The notes under the pieces were generated by a model. It ran no database searches. It saw nothing but the letters and a program-made list of their open reading frames with translations, and had not been told where the DNA came from. A stretch of 64,000 nt of DNA from Bettongia penicillata ogilbyi (taxonomy: Eukaryota; Chordata; Mammalia; Diprotodontia; Potoroidae), in assembly GCA_023548195.1 (NCBI GenBank), contig JAJHZJ010000023.1, positions 837,636 to 901,635 of the forward strand, written 5' to 3'. This document shows positions 12,001-40,900 of this stretch, one piece after another. Both the position numbers and the translations under genes were made by a program. Each line of letters opens with the position of its first letter. The first letter of the stretch is position 1.

Positions 12001-13374
12001 AGATGCCCAAGATCAGACTGGGCTGTCTCTGGAGGTCAAAGGAGCACCGAATTAAGACCCAGAAGGGACCTAGGGGATGATAGTCCAACTCTCTCAATTT
12101 ACAGATGAGGAAACTGAGGCTCTGACTTGCCCAAGATTATCCAGCTCAGTGGTTATTCAGCCACTACTAGAGCCAAAGTCCTCTGACTCTGAATCCAGCA
12201 CCCTGCAAGTGCTTGAGTAAACACTGGATGCCCTGTGTTGTTGGGGATGCCAACTCCTGATCAGTTATGAGTTGGGCTAGATGGTCCCTCCTAACTCCAA
12301 GATTCGGTCAGATGCTTTCTGTATAGCTGGTCACTGCATCCTATTCATACAGTAGGCCTACCTGCTCCCATTCCCCTTGTCAGCCTCTTTGGCTGAACTT
12401 TTAAAAGAGATGTTCATGTGATTTGCATATGATTTGCATGGAGGAAGACTAGCCCTAGACAGAGAGTTCCTCTCCCTCTGCCTTTCAGTATCACGTTCTC
12501 TCGGGGTGGGGGTGGGGGAAGCCTGGGGAAGGTGGGAGAGAAAAGCACCCAAAGCGTCACCATAGCAACCAGAGAGCCAACAGGGTTCTGAGGAAGAATT
12601 AGGCTAACTTCTGGAATAGTCAGAGGTGCCAGGGGCTAAGCCAAGTTCCTCTTTCTGCCATTTATATCTATAGGCGGCTTCCATGTCCACTGTGGGACAG
12701 AGCAGGGAGACATAGGGGTGTAAAGGGGTTTAATTACAGAAGCCTAGGAGGTCATAACTTGTGAGCCTGCCAGGCCAGGCTTTGAGGGAGGATGCTTGAC
12801 TCCACATCAGCCTTTCCCAAGGCTGTGTAGAAGTATCTGGGGACATCACAGTGCACAGAGCTACAGCCTGGGAGTCAGGGAGACCTTGACTCAAATCTCA
12901 GACACTTACTAGCTGTAGGGCCCTGGGCAAGGCACTTAACCCCTGCTTGCCTCAGTTTCCTCACCTGTAGAACCGGGATCATAACAGAATCTCTACCTCC
13001 CCAGGAGAAAATATTTGTAAAAAGTGCCTGGCACATAACAGGTGATTAAAATGCTTATTCTCTCAAATTCTGCCTGTTTATTGGTCTGGAGGGAGACCAA
13101 CCTAGGGAAACTGGGGGTGGGGGGGAGGGAGAAGGGGAAGGAGTGGCAGGTCCTGAGAAGCCAGAAGAGCAAGGAAGGCAGACACAAGGAAGAAAGGGGC
13201 AGCAAAGCACCGAAGTGGTTCACTCTTGTTCTGAGTTCCCGACCCTGACCCAGAGCATGACTGTGACCTGGAGACAGCTGGCACAGACGGCCTCCTGCCC
13301 TTCTCACCTTTGACCTGAGACTCATAGTCAGTCAGCGACCCCCGCTCCTTCCTCAGTTTCCCGTGAGAGGCCAT
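3454..13374 (-). CDS. ARHGAP4: ARHGAP4, Rho GTPase-activating protein 4 (5' part, coding exons 1-5)
   Basis: Partial gene. ARHGAP4 is a cytoplasmic F-BAR/RhoGAP/SH3 protein (srGAP-like) that stimulates GTP hydrolysis by Rho-family GTPases and acts at membranes and the cytoskeleton. Exons read 13374-13308, 5345-5138, 4995-4833, 4061-3999 and 3645-3454; phases close exactly and give 231 residues. The product starts MASHGKLRKERG and contains ELEYSKGLEKLSERF (start of the F-BAR helices), EVLAGPLAQQLSHI, AERQEEKRAGRS and SLKKGGRLVEK, all close to human ARHGAP4. The rest of F-BAR, the RhoGAP domain and the SH3 domain lie left of the window. The linker before SLKKGG differs from the human sequence I remember. 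The frame is open upstream of this start back to an ATG at 13566; the internal start was chosen from human homology. Confidence 0.95.
3999..4061 (-). CDS. ARHGAP4: ARHGAP4 coding exon 4
   Basis: A 63-bp exon encoding SKDLEQQLQEDLLKVVSELHM. Acceptor ccctag, donor ATG|gtgaga, phase 0 at both ends. The residues match the coiled-coil of human ARHGAP4. Confidence 0.92.
4258..4706. repeat. Imperfect CA-rich simple-sequence tract (ARHGAP4 intron 3)
   Basis: About 450 bp of degenerate cacaca / cacaaacac / tacacata repeats between exons 4 and 3. Purine/pyrimidine alternation is frequent. No coding signal. Confidence 0.9.
4833..4995 (-). CDS. ARHGAP4: ARHGAP4 coding exon 3
   Basis: Acceptor ccccag and donor AAG|gtgacc. 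It encodes KEPSLLSPLHCWYVLLQQTR through GEDVGRLVKK (54 codons), the conserved FCH helix region. Confidence 0.95.
5138..5345 (-). CDS. ARHGAP4: ARHGAP4 coding exon 2
   Basis: Acceptor cccacag and donor CG|gtatcg. It encodes 68 residues with the F-BAR/FCH signature RRRAEVELEYSKGLEKL. It ends QQSF plus CG, which completes an Arg codon with exon 3. Confidence 0.95.
5695..5850 (-). repeat. Marsupial tRNA-derived SINE, reverse orientation
   Basis: Reads 'aagtaacttgcccagggtca..cacagctggtaag' and ends in 'ccactacagcaccacctagctgcc', the reverse complement of the SINE head 'ggcagctaggtgg..'. Confidence 0.8.
5974..6013. repeat. (CA)n microsatellite
   Basis: An uninterrupted run of about 20 CA dinucleotides in ARHGAP4 intron 1. 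Confidence 0.97.
6424..6626. mobile_element. Fold-back hAT-like miniature element, copy 1
   Basis: A 203-bp near-palindrome beginning CAGGGGAGGGGAACC and ending TTTCCCACCTCTG. The left arm carries 'gccttttgagtgaatccaag' and the right arm its inverse, 'ttggattcagtcaaagggcc', separated by a short loop containing 'aacaaatcctttt'. No transposase. Flanking 8-mers do not match, so target-site duplication is not supported for this copy. Confidence 0.75.
8243..8484 (+). repeat. Marsupial tRNA-derived SINE, near full length
   Basis: The head 'gcagccaggtagggctgcag' is followed by 'gtggataaagtgccaggcc', 'agctgtgtgaccctgggcaa' and a tail with 'tctctgccaagaaaacctca'. An internal (TA)n expansion follows 'gtttcccta'. 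Confidence 0.85.
12846..13060 (+). repeat. MIR/CORE-SINE copy
   Basis: Reads 'tactagctgtagggccctgg', 'gcctcagtttcctcacctgt' and 'agtgcctggcacataacagg', the MIR core and tail. It ends about 250 bp from ARHGAP4 exon 1. Confidence 0.8.
13308..13374 (-). CDS. ARHGAP4: ARHGAP4 coding exon 1
   Basis: Encodes 22 residues from MASHGKLRKERG to SQVK plus one base. The donor is AAAG|gtgaga. It joins exon 2 through G|AA to give the K-E-I-R-W junction seen in orthologues. Confidence 0.93.
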
Positions 13375-13830
13375 GACCCTGGCCAGGGAGCCGGTGATGG
13401 CAGGTGGCACCTCGGGACGGGTAGCACTGCGGGGAGTGGAAGCTGGTGAGGGCTCCCCGCCTCCGCCGAGGTCGCCACTCCGTCTCTCCGACGTTGGAAC
13501 TAAGACTTCGGGCTGAGCACGTGCTCCCGCCAGGGAGAAGGGGGAACGTTGGCCCTGGAGTGCCACCGCTGCCAGCCAGTCTGTGTACCCTGCGCAGACT
13601 CCCCTCCCTCTCCGCCCCGGGTCGGGACCCCTCGGCTCAGCGCCCGGTGGGGCCAGTCGAAGTCAGAGAGAAAACAGAAATGAGATCTTGGAGGGAAGGA
13701 GGGGGAGGGGAGGGCAGCAGAGAGGAGGGGGAGGATCCGGGGGCCCAGAGGGGAGGGGCAGCCGGACTCGGGGGCGCAGGCGGGAAGATGCTTAGGCTTT
13801 CGCTTGTTCTGACCGAGGTGCAGCTAGTGC
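13375..13830 (-). promoter_or_regulatory. ARHGAP4: ARHGAP4 promoter/5' leader, GC-rich
   Basis: GC- and CpG-enriched sequence immediately upstream of the ARHGAP4 start codon. At 13515-13526 there is a perfect 12-bp palindrome, GAGCACGTGCTC, centred on a CACGTG E-box. Purine-rich GGGAGG runs at 13690-13770 could bind Sp/KLF-type factors. No TATA box is evident. The transcription start cannot be fixed by reading. Confidence 0.6.
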
Positions 13831-14180
13831 CTGAGTGACCCGCACAAACTGCAAGTGCGCCCCCTCCAAAAAGGGTTCGAGGCTGGGGCATCCACTCTCA
13901 CCTTCTCTTCCCCCACCCCCAGACACAAACCCCATTTGCTTAAACACTGTTCTAGGGAGGTTGAACCAACCCGCCCCCCTCTTCCAGACTCAATTGCAGA
14001 GGTGGAGACCAGCAGTCAGCCCCTGGGGGAAGAGGACTGCATGGGGTTATCTAAAGGGTCAGAGGTCCTTCTTTCCCTGCCAAGACCGCATTTTGGGGTG
14101 ATACGAGAAACAGTGTGCAAGTTGAGGTGCCCCTTGCCACTCAGCACCCCCATCCCCCTTTGGGGTAAGGGAAAAGCTGC

Positions 14181-14186
14181 TTTATT
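14181..14186 (-). terminator. NUDT16: NUDT16 poly(A) signal AATAAA
   Basis: AATAAA on the minus strand about 530 bp after the NUDT16 stop codon. This implies a 3' UTR of roughly 0.55 kb ending near 14160, a few hundred bases upstream of the ARHGAP4 promoter. Confidence 0.65.
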
Positions 14187-14714
14187 TGTCCTCCCCCCTC
14201 CAAGGTGGTAACCACTTCCTGCCAGCGGAAGGAGCTCTTCTGCCTCCTCTGACAACGGTTGGGGCCCTAGCCCTCCTCCTAAGGGGGGGGGGTTCAGAGA
14301 GGGGGAAGGGGGGTACGGAGAAGACTGTTAGCCAGTAGTCCCTGGAGGGCACCGCGCAGGACTCTAAACAAAGTGGCTGGGCCCTTTAAGGGCCTAAATC
14401 CCCAACACTCCCACCCCAGAGACCCCAGTCCCACTTCAACCACCGTCCTGGGCCACAAGGTTGGAATCAGCCCTACTACCCCCAAGACAAGAGAAGGAAG
14501 GCTAGATTCAGGTCCAGAAGGACCGGGATCAGGACGTGAAGGAGGTAGGGGGAAGGCAGCGAGGGAGCACAGAATGGACCCCACACGTTTTGTGTTCCTG
14601 GAAGTCTGTAATCAACACACAACCACAAAGGGGAACCTCTTCTCCCTTCCCCGCCCAGGAGCAGCAAAGCTCAAGGCCGATCCCTTCGGGCCCGGGCCTT
14701 CATCCAGACGCCCC

Positions 14715-26170
<11,456 letters not shown>

Positions 26171-27027
26171 CGCTGTGGTTTCCTTCCTTCAGGTGTTGAG
26201 ATGGCCCCAACACACATGGGAAGTCGGCTTAGCTTTCTGCTATTATCACTTAAAAGGGCTTCTAGCCAGCATCAAGTCCAATGCACTGATTAACCCATGA
26301 GGGCGCTGAGCCCCAGAGAAAGAAGGGACTGCCCAAGGGCATCCCGAAACCAGGACCAGAAACCTCCTGGGAAGTTATCATTTCATCCATTCCCCCACCC
26401 TCACCACTAGCCTTCCCAGGAAGGAATGCGTTCCAAAAGAGCGACATGAACTTGCTTTGGATGGGAACAGCGTCCCCTTGCCCTTGAGTTATGGACCGAA
26501 ATGGATATCCCAACCAAGTCGATTAAATTCAGCACGCATTTATTACTCTAACCCCACTCCAAGCATCGTGATGGGCGCTGGAGACAGAGACAAAAATGAA
26601 ACCATCCCTGCCCTCCAGGAGATCATAGAAAATACAATGAACATAGATACACATATGGTAATTAGGAGAAAGGGAGGAATCTAAGAACTATAGAGACAGA
26701 ACATCTAAACTGAGTCTTGAAGGGGGGCTGCTCAATATCAAAGAATCTGGGCTGGAACAGACCTCAGGAGTCATTTGGTCCAACGTGTGGGCAAAAAAAT
26801 TCGCTTTGTCCAAGAAGAAAAAACTCTCCACTTGCACTTTGGGGCAGTTCTAGAAGTGGAAGAATACAACAGGGCAGTAAACCTAGAAAGGGAGGGTGAA
26901 AGCAGGTCGTGGAGGACTTTGAACGCAAACTGAACAGCTTATAGCAAGAGAGCCAAGTGAAGTAACTGAACCAATCAGACCTGTGGTTTAAGATTACTTG
27001 GGTAACCATAGCGAAGATGTATGGGGC

Positions 27028-27260
27028 AGGTAGGTGGGACAGTGTATAGAGTGCCAGCCCTGCAGTCAGGAAGACCTGAGTTCAAATCCAACCTCAGACA
27101 CTTACCCAGGGAAGTCTCTTAACGCTGTTTGCCTCAGTTTCCTCATCTGTAAAATGAGCTGGAGAACAAAAAGCAAGCCACTCCAGTACCTTTGCCCCCC
27201 ACCCCACCCCCCAAAAAATGGTGTCACAGTCAGACACAACTGAAAATGATTGAATAAAAG
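27028..27260 (+). repeat. Marsupial tRNA-derived SINE
   Basis: Head 'gcaggtaggtgggacagtgt', then 'gagttcaaatccaacctcag', 'gtttcctcatctgtaaaatg' and the tail 'cagtcagacacaactgaaaa'. Confidence 0.85.
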
Positions 27261-28199
27261 TGATGTGTGGAAGTGGAATAAAATGAAAACATGGGAGTCC
27301 AAGAAGGCCTCTGTGGCAATCCCAGCCTTGTATAATAGGGTAATGGCCATGTGAGTGGAGGGGAGGGGGTAAGTTAGAGAGATGCTAGGCAACCACCAGC
27401 TGAATGTTTATGTGGGATGAGGCTGAGAAATCAAAGGTGACTGTGGTTGTGAATCAAGTGGATCTGGAAGGATGGTGGTGCAAGTTTGGTGGTTATCTTC
27501 AGCTTTCCTGGATTCAGTTATCACCTCTGAGCAGAGAGCATCTCCACCATGGATGATGTGTCATTTGCTCCCATGAATTCAATGATCAGATGATTCTCAG
27601 ATCTATTTATCCAGCCCCAGTCTCTCTCAAGGACTGTAACTTTCTTGGCATAAGTCAGGGCAGAGGACAGGACAAGACTGGGTAATAGGTTCCTAGGAGA
27701 GGGATAGTCTCCAAACCAGGTCCCTGAGCAAGGCCAGGACTGTGGCATCCATTCTCGTTGGTAACCTGGCAAGGATCCCAGTTGAGAAGTTAATTGGGGA
27801 CTTCAGGTCAGCTGCCCATCTTGAATCACAGACTCTCAGAGTGGGCAAGGGCAATGGAAGCCATCTGGTCCATGTATGGACAGGAATCCCCTATACAAGA
27901 TCATGAACAAGTTGTCATCCAACCTTCTATTCATGCCCTGCAGAGGCAAAATATTCCACTTTGGGCCAGCTTCTACAATCATATTTAGGCACCTCAGAGC
28001 TCAGGAAGAGCTTAGGAAAATTTGTTGAGCCAAGATCTGCCTCTCAACTCATTATTCCTAATTCTAAATCCTTATGCCAACCCTTCAGATACTTTGTCAG
28101 CTTTCATGGACCCCCTACATTTTTCCTCTTCACCAAATTAACAGCTCTAGTTCCTTCAACAAATTAATAAATTCTACTATTTTCTCTATTTCTGCGAAG

Positions 28200-28950
28200 G
28201 GTAGCACCATCCTCTCCCAGTCCCTCAGACTCACAACCTAGGAGTCATCCTGATCTCCTCACATCCTGCCCCACCTCCCTGTAGCCACCCCATGCTCATT
28301 TGTTGCCATGGCTGCTGATTTCACCTTTCCAACATCTCTCCAATAAGTCCCTTCTCTCCTATCGATACTACCTTCACCCTGGTGCAAACCCTCATCTGGA
28401 TTATTGCAATAACCTGCCCATGGGTCTGCCAGCCTTAAGTCTTACCCCACTCCAATCTGACCTCCATTCAGCCACAAAATGGTTTTCCTAAAGTACAAAC
28501 CCTATCACATCACACATCCCTCCCCCTCTCCCCAAATAGACTCCGGAGGCTCCCTTATTGCCTCCAGGATCAAGTACCACATGCTGCTTGGCATTTGAAA
28601 CCCTTTATCACTCAGTCCCCTCCAGGCTTTTTACCCTAATTCCCCAACAAGTACCCTATGCCATAGTTGAAGTTGTTCCACTGATAAGATCCTCCATTTC
28701 TCAGCTCCAGGCATTCTCTGGCAACCCCCCCAGACCTCCCCTTTAACTACCAACCTCCCCAGTTTCCTTGAAGTTACCTTAACCACTCCAGGAAGGCTTC
28801 CCTTTAGGCATTATTTCCCTTTTATCTGGTATGGGGCTTGTATTAGTTTGCTTGTTATCTTCCCTATTATAAATTCCTTGAGGGCAGGGATTACTTTTTT
28901 CCTTTTTATAACCCTAGGTCTCCCTTAAAAAACTTTGGAATTGATTGTGT
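28200..28950 (+). repeat. L2-like LINE 3' end
   Basis: 'acaacctaggagtcatcctg', 'cctcatctggattattgcaa' and the tail 'ttccttgagggcagggatta' are typical of L2 3' regions. Confidence 0.65.
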
Positions 28951-29503
28951 GACATGGGAGACATTCATATCGTTTGATCAGCCAGTCGACACAGCAAAAC
29001 TTGCCTCTAGCATGGTGATGTCAGCCTTCCATTTAACTTAGTCTTAAAGAGTTACCAAGAGCACTGGCTGAGAAGTGCCAGATTTTCTGATTTCCCCAGG
29101 CTTACACAGTCAATGTGTCAAGAGGCAAGATTTGAACCTGGGGGTGCCTGGCCAGGTCTCTAACCACTGCACACTGTGCTCTGCGTCTGCCTACAGCCCA
29201 GGAGGAGCAGAACGATCCCCTCCCTCATGCACATCCCAGGCCTCTGAAATGCAGACTAGAAGAAAAAGGAATTTGGGGGCTGCTTAGATCACAGCTCACT
29301 CATTGAGCTGGTTGTCCAAAGCTCTCCTCTGTCTTGTATTCTGAAGCTGTTTCTTGTAAACACAAGTACAGGACTTGAAGACACATTCCCCCACAACACA
29401 CAGACACACACACACACTCTCTCTCTTCCCCTCCTCTGTCTTTCACCTCTCCCTAATAAAGCCAAGACACATTTGCCTGCTGAAATCCACAGCCCCCAGA
29501 TAA

Positions 29504-29509
29504 TTTAAT
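29504..29509 (-). terminator. NAA10: Candidate NAA10 poly(A) signal ATTAAA
   Basis: ATTAAA on the minus strand about 85 bp after the stop codon. No canonical AATAAA was seen on this strand nearby, so the 3' UTR would be short. Assignment by position only. Confidence 0.45.
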
Positions 29510-29591
29510 TGGAAGGACTCATGGGGGACAGGGGGAAGAGACACCAGAGATGGACGTGGCTTCTAAAGAGCAGATTCCTAGCCCAGGGACT

Positions 29592-37296
<7,705 letters not shown>

Positions 37297-37640
37297 GGTG
37301 TCGGCACCCAAGCGGACTTGGCTGGATTCACGTTTGGTGAAGGGAGGGGGAGGCAACAAAAGCGCTCCAAAGTGCCGCAGCCTCCGCGGCCAGCTCCAGG
37401 CCGCAGAGAGGCAGTCGCGGAAAGGGCGGGCTTCAGCCAATCAGTCACCACCCCCCTGCAGCATCGCCCAATCGCCTGCAGCGTGGGGGATTCCCGCCCC
37501 GCTGCGGAAGTGTCACCCAATTAGCAACCCGGCCGCTGCACGCTTCGCTCTCCCCCCGCCTAGAGCCACCTAGCCATTGGACTGGTTCGGGGCAGGGGCG
37601 GGTACAGGGACCGAATGGTTCGGGGCCCGGTGGGCTGGGC
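37297..37640 (-). promoter_or_regulatory. NAA10: NAA10 promoter, CpG-rich with several CCAAT boxes
   Basis: GC-rich sequence upstream of the NAA10 start. CCAAT at 37437-37441 (in gccaatcag) and 37517-37521; inverse at 37576-37580. GGGGCGGG-type boxes near 37592-37640. An NRF1-like ACGCATGCGCAC sits just inside intron 1 at about 37170. No TATA box. Confidence 0.7.
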
Positions 37641-37808
37641 GGGCAGCCGCCGCCCCGCCCCCACCCCACCCGGCGAGCTCCGCGCTGCTCCTCAGGCCCC
37701 GCCCCCTCCTCTTCACCCCCCCCCCTTCCTACACCACCCAGGCCCCAGTGCGTAGGTATGCCCCGCCCCCCACAGGCACGAGGAGTCTCCTTGCAATGCT
37801 AGTCAAAC

Positions 37809-37814
37809 TTTATT
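37809..37814 (-). terminator. RENBP: RENBP poly(A) signal AATAAA
   Basis: AATAAA on the minus strand about 104 bp after the RENBP stop codon, giving a short 3' UTR that ends near 37790, some 0.5 kb upstream of the NAA10 start codon. Confidence 0.85.
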
Positions 37815-37917
37815 GAGGAGTTTGGGGGGGGGCGGGACTGAGAGGAGGGGCCGAGGCCCCCTGAGTCCCCCCGGGCAGAGTCCTCTGGGGGCGGCTGCTG
37901 GCCAGGGCTCTGCTCTT

Positions 37918-37988
37918 TTAGAAGGTCAGGAGCAGGGCCTTGAGAAGTTCCTCACACATGTAGAGGCACCTGGGCACATGGAAGCAAC
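37918..37988 (-). CDS. RENBP: RENBP coding exon 10 (second catalytic His and stop)
   Basis: Completes Gly, then [22 protein letters not shown] and TAA; acceptor acgcag. It ends 28 residues earlier than human RENBP. Confidence 0.95.
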
Positions 37989-40900
37989 CTGCGTGGAGAG
38001 TCCAGGGCAGGGAGATGGAGGGGCGTCCCAGCCCCCGCCCCCAACCCTGAACCTCCCCCCCCCCGACCCCGACCCCGCGCCTGGACCCCAGGAACCCCGC
38101 ACCTCCCGACACCCCCCCCCCCCACATCTCCCTCTCCACTCACCTTTAAAGGGCCCTCCCTTGAAGTTGAGAGCAACTTTGCCCTCACGGTTCAGATAGC
38201 CATACCATTCTCCATGTGTCATGTCTGGAAACTGAGGGTGGGAGACAGGCGAAGAAACGGGAGAATGAGTTTTACGTGCCTGGCCTCAAGGAGGGGAAAA
38301 ACTGGGCATCCCACCCCCACCCTCCAGCCCTGGGACCTATCAATTGAATAAGAGTGTGGTAAAGTAAAAAGGGAGGGAGAGGTAGGGCTGTGAGACCCAT
38401 TTCCCTCGACTTAAAAGCTGAGGTGTGATGGGAAGAGAAAAAGGGAACAAATCCCTGCTTCACCTAAGCTTCAGTTTCCTCATGAAAACTCTACAATTCA
38501 GAAGAATCACAGATGTTTTAGAATTGGAAAATGACTAACCCATTCATTTTCCCAATGAGAACCCAACTCAGGCCCAGAGAAATAAAATGAGTTCTGAGAA
38601 GTCACCCAGATAAAAGGGGGTAGTCATATTCAAACCCAGGTCCTCTGACCGAATCTCATGCTGTTTTTGCTATATCACATTTCTGTACCCAAAAAGGAAG
38701 TGATTTCAAAGCCCCAACTCTAAAAGGGTGCTCCAGGTAATGCCATTCCTTTGTAAGTTCCTTAAATCTCAATAAACAGGCTCCTCTGGGAAGGCCAGCC
38801 TTGTCCTCAGTGCCATAATGAAGCAAGAGATAGGGCTTACCCACAGATTACTTGGTAGGTAGAATCCTATGTCAGCGCTAGAAGAGAGTCTGAGAAAATG
38901 GCCAGAGAGCCATTCTGAGATAATTCCTCTCAAATATATAGGTACTGGAAGGCTGGCAAAGCATTTTAATATATATTACTACTTCACAGATCCTCACAAC
39001 TACTATGAGTAAATACTATGATTCCCATTTCACAGATGGAGGACTGAGGCCAGAAAGCAGAAAAAGGTAAAGAAGAGAACAGGGGGAGCTGGATTGGTGA
39101 GGAGGAGTTTCATGGAGAAGGAACATGTGGGAGTAGAAACCAACTAGAACAGATAAAATAGAAGAGGGAAACCCAATGCAACCAAGATTAGGAGGGAAGC
39201 AGAAAACTGGGAAAGAATTTTTGCAACTAGTGTCTGTGATAAAGGCCTCATTTCTAAAATATAGAGAGAACTGAGTCAAATACACAATACAAGTCATTCC
39301 TCAATTGATAAATGGTCAAAGGATATGAACAGCCAGTTTTCAGAGGAAGAAATTAAACATATCTATAATCATATAAAAAAATGCTCTAAATCACTATTGA
39401 TTAGAGAGATGCAAATTAAAACAACTCTGAGGTACCACATCATGCCTATCAGATAGGCTAACAAGACAAAACAGGAAGATGAGAAATGTTGGAGAAGATG
39501 TGGGAGAGTTGAAACACTAATTCATTGTTGGTGAAGCTGTGAGCTGATCCAACCATTCAGGACAGCAGTTTGGAACTATGCCCAAAGGGCTACAAAAATG
39601 TGCATACCCTCTGACCCAGCAATACTGCTTCTAGGACTATATCCCAAATAGATCATAAAAATGGGAAAGGGTCCTACATGTACAAAAATATTTATACCAG
39701 CTCTCTGTGGTGGCCAAGAACTGGAAATCAAGGGGATGCCCATCCATTGGGGAATGACTGAACAAGTTGTGGTATATGAATATAATGGAATACTACTGTG
39801 ACATAAGAAATGATGAACAGAAAGACTTCAGAGAGGCCTGGAAGGACCTATGTGAACTGATGCTGAGTGAAAGGAGCAGAACCAGGAGAACTTTGTATAC
39901 TGCAACAACCCCAGTGTGCGAGGAATTTTTCTGGTAGACAGTCCTTCATGAATAGCAATGCAAGAACCTAAAAAATTCCCAATGGATTCTTGAGGCAAAA
40001 CACCTTCCATGTCCAGAGAAAGAACTATGGAATTGGATCCCAGAATGAAGCAGACCATTTTCTCTTGTGTTATGTTTTGTTTTGTTTTATGACTTCTCCC
40101 ATTCATTTTAATTTTATGCAAATATGACTAAGGTGAAAATGTATTTAATAGGAATGTATGTGTAGAATCTATATAAGATTGTATGCTGTCTTAGGAAGGG
40201 AGTGGGGAGAGAGGGGGGAATGAGGGAAAGAAGGAGAAAAAATCTAAGATGTATGGAAGTGATTTTAGAAAACCGAAAACAAATAATTTAAAATTAAAAA
40301 AATAAATATAAAAGAAATTTTAAAAAATGTATGTGTAGAACCTATATAAGATTGCCTGCTATCTTGGGGAGGGAAGGGGGAAGGAGTGTGAGGGAAGAAA
40401 ATAAATCTAAGATATATGGAAGTGATTGTAGAAAATTGAAAACAAAAAAATAATTTTTAAAAAGTAAAATAAAATAGAAGAGGGAGGTCTCCTTGAAACA
40501 AAAGTTCAAGTCCCAGCTAAAGCCTAGCTCTTCCAGCATACACTATTCTTATCTTCAACTTTCAAGGCCTCCTACCTCTCCACTAATTCTGTCCTTTAAG
40601 ATCTAGCTCACATACTAACTCAGCAAGGATGCCTTCCTTCCCTGTCCACCACAGCCCCACTACTCTAGAACAGGTGTCAAATATGGGTGAGCAGCCCCAG
40701 AAGCATGTCAAAAAGTAATCCGGAAATTTACGTGGCTTTCTAAGTTAGGATGGAGCTGACAGGAATCCTTATGTACACAGTTCAGTGGTCCTGTTTTGGA
40801 GTTTCATAGCACTACTTCAATATATGTAAACTACAAACTGTCTTACCATTTTCAGAAGAGGAGAGGAGAAGGAGGGAGTAAAAGCTGGAACTCAAAATCT

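Larger units (their letters stand above)
5346..13307. other. ARHGAP4 intron 1 (about 8 kb): SINE/MIR/L2-like sequence, no gene
   Basis: Contains SINE or MIR copies near 5510-5850 (minus), 7165-7290, 7615-7830, 8243-8484, 10510-10620 and 12846-13060, a CA microsatellite at 5974-6013, a fold-back element at 6424-6626, and an L2/MIR-like stretch at 9275-9545 that reads like '..caccggggatacaaa'. The stretch 10620-12030 holds nothing I can assign. Confidence 0.7.
26171..29500. other. NUDT16-NAA10 intergenic region
   Basis: An L2/MIR-like repeat at 26530-26970, a tRNA-SINE at 27028-27260 and L2-like sequence at 27500-27620 and 28200-28950. The short stretch 28935-28985 ('ggaattgattgtgtgacatg') matches the 3' end of the RTE element at 53-57 kb. 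No further gene is visible. Confidence 0.6.
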
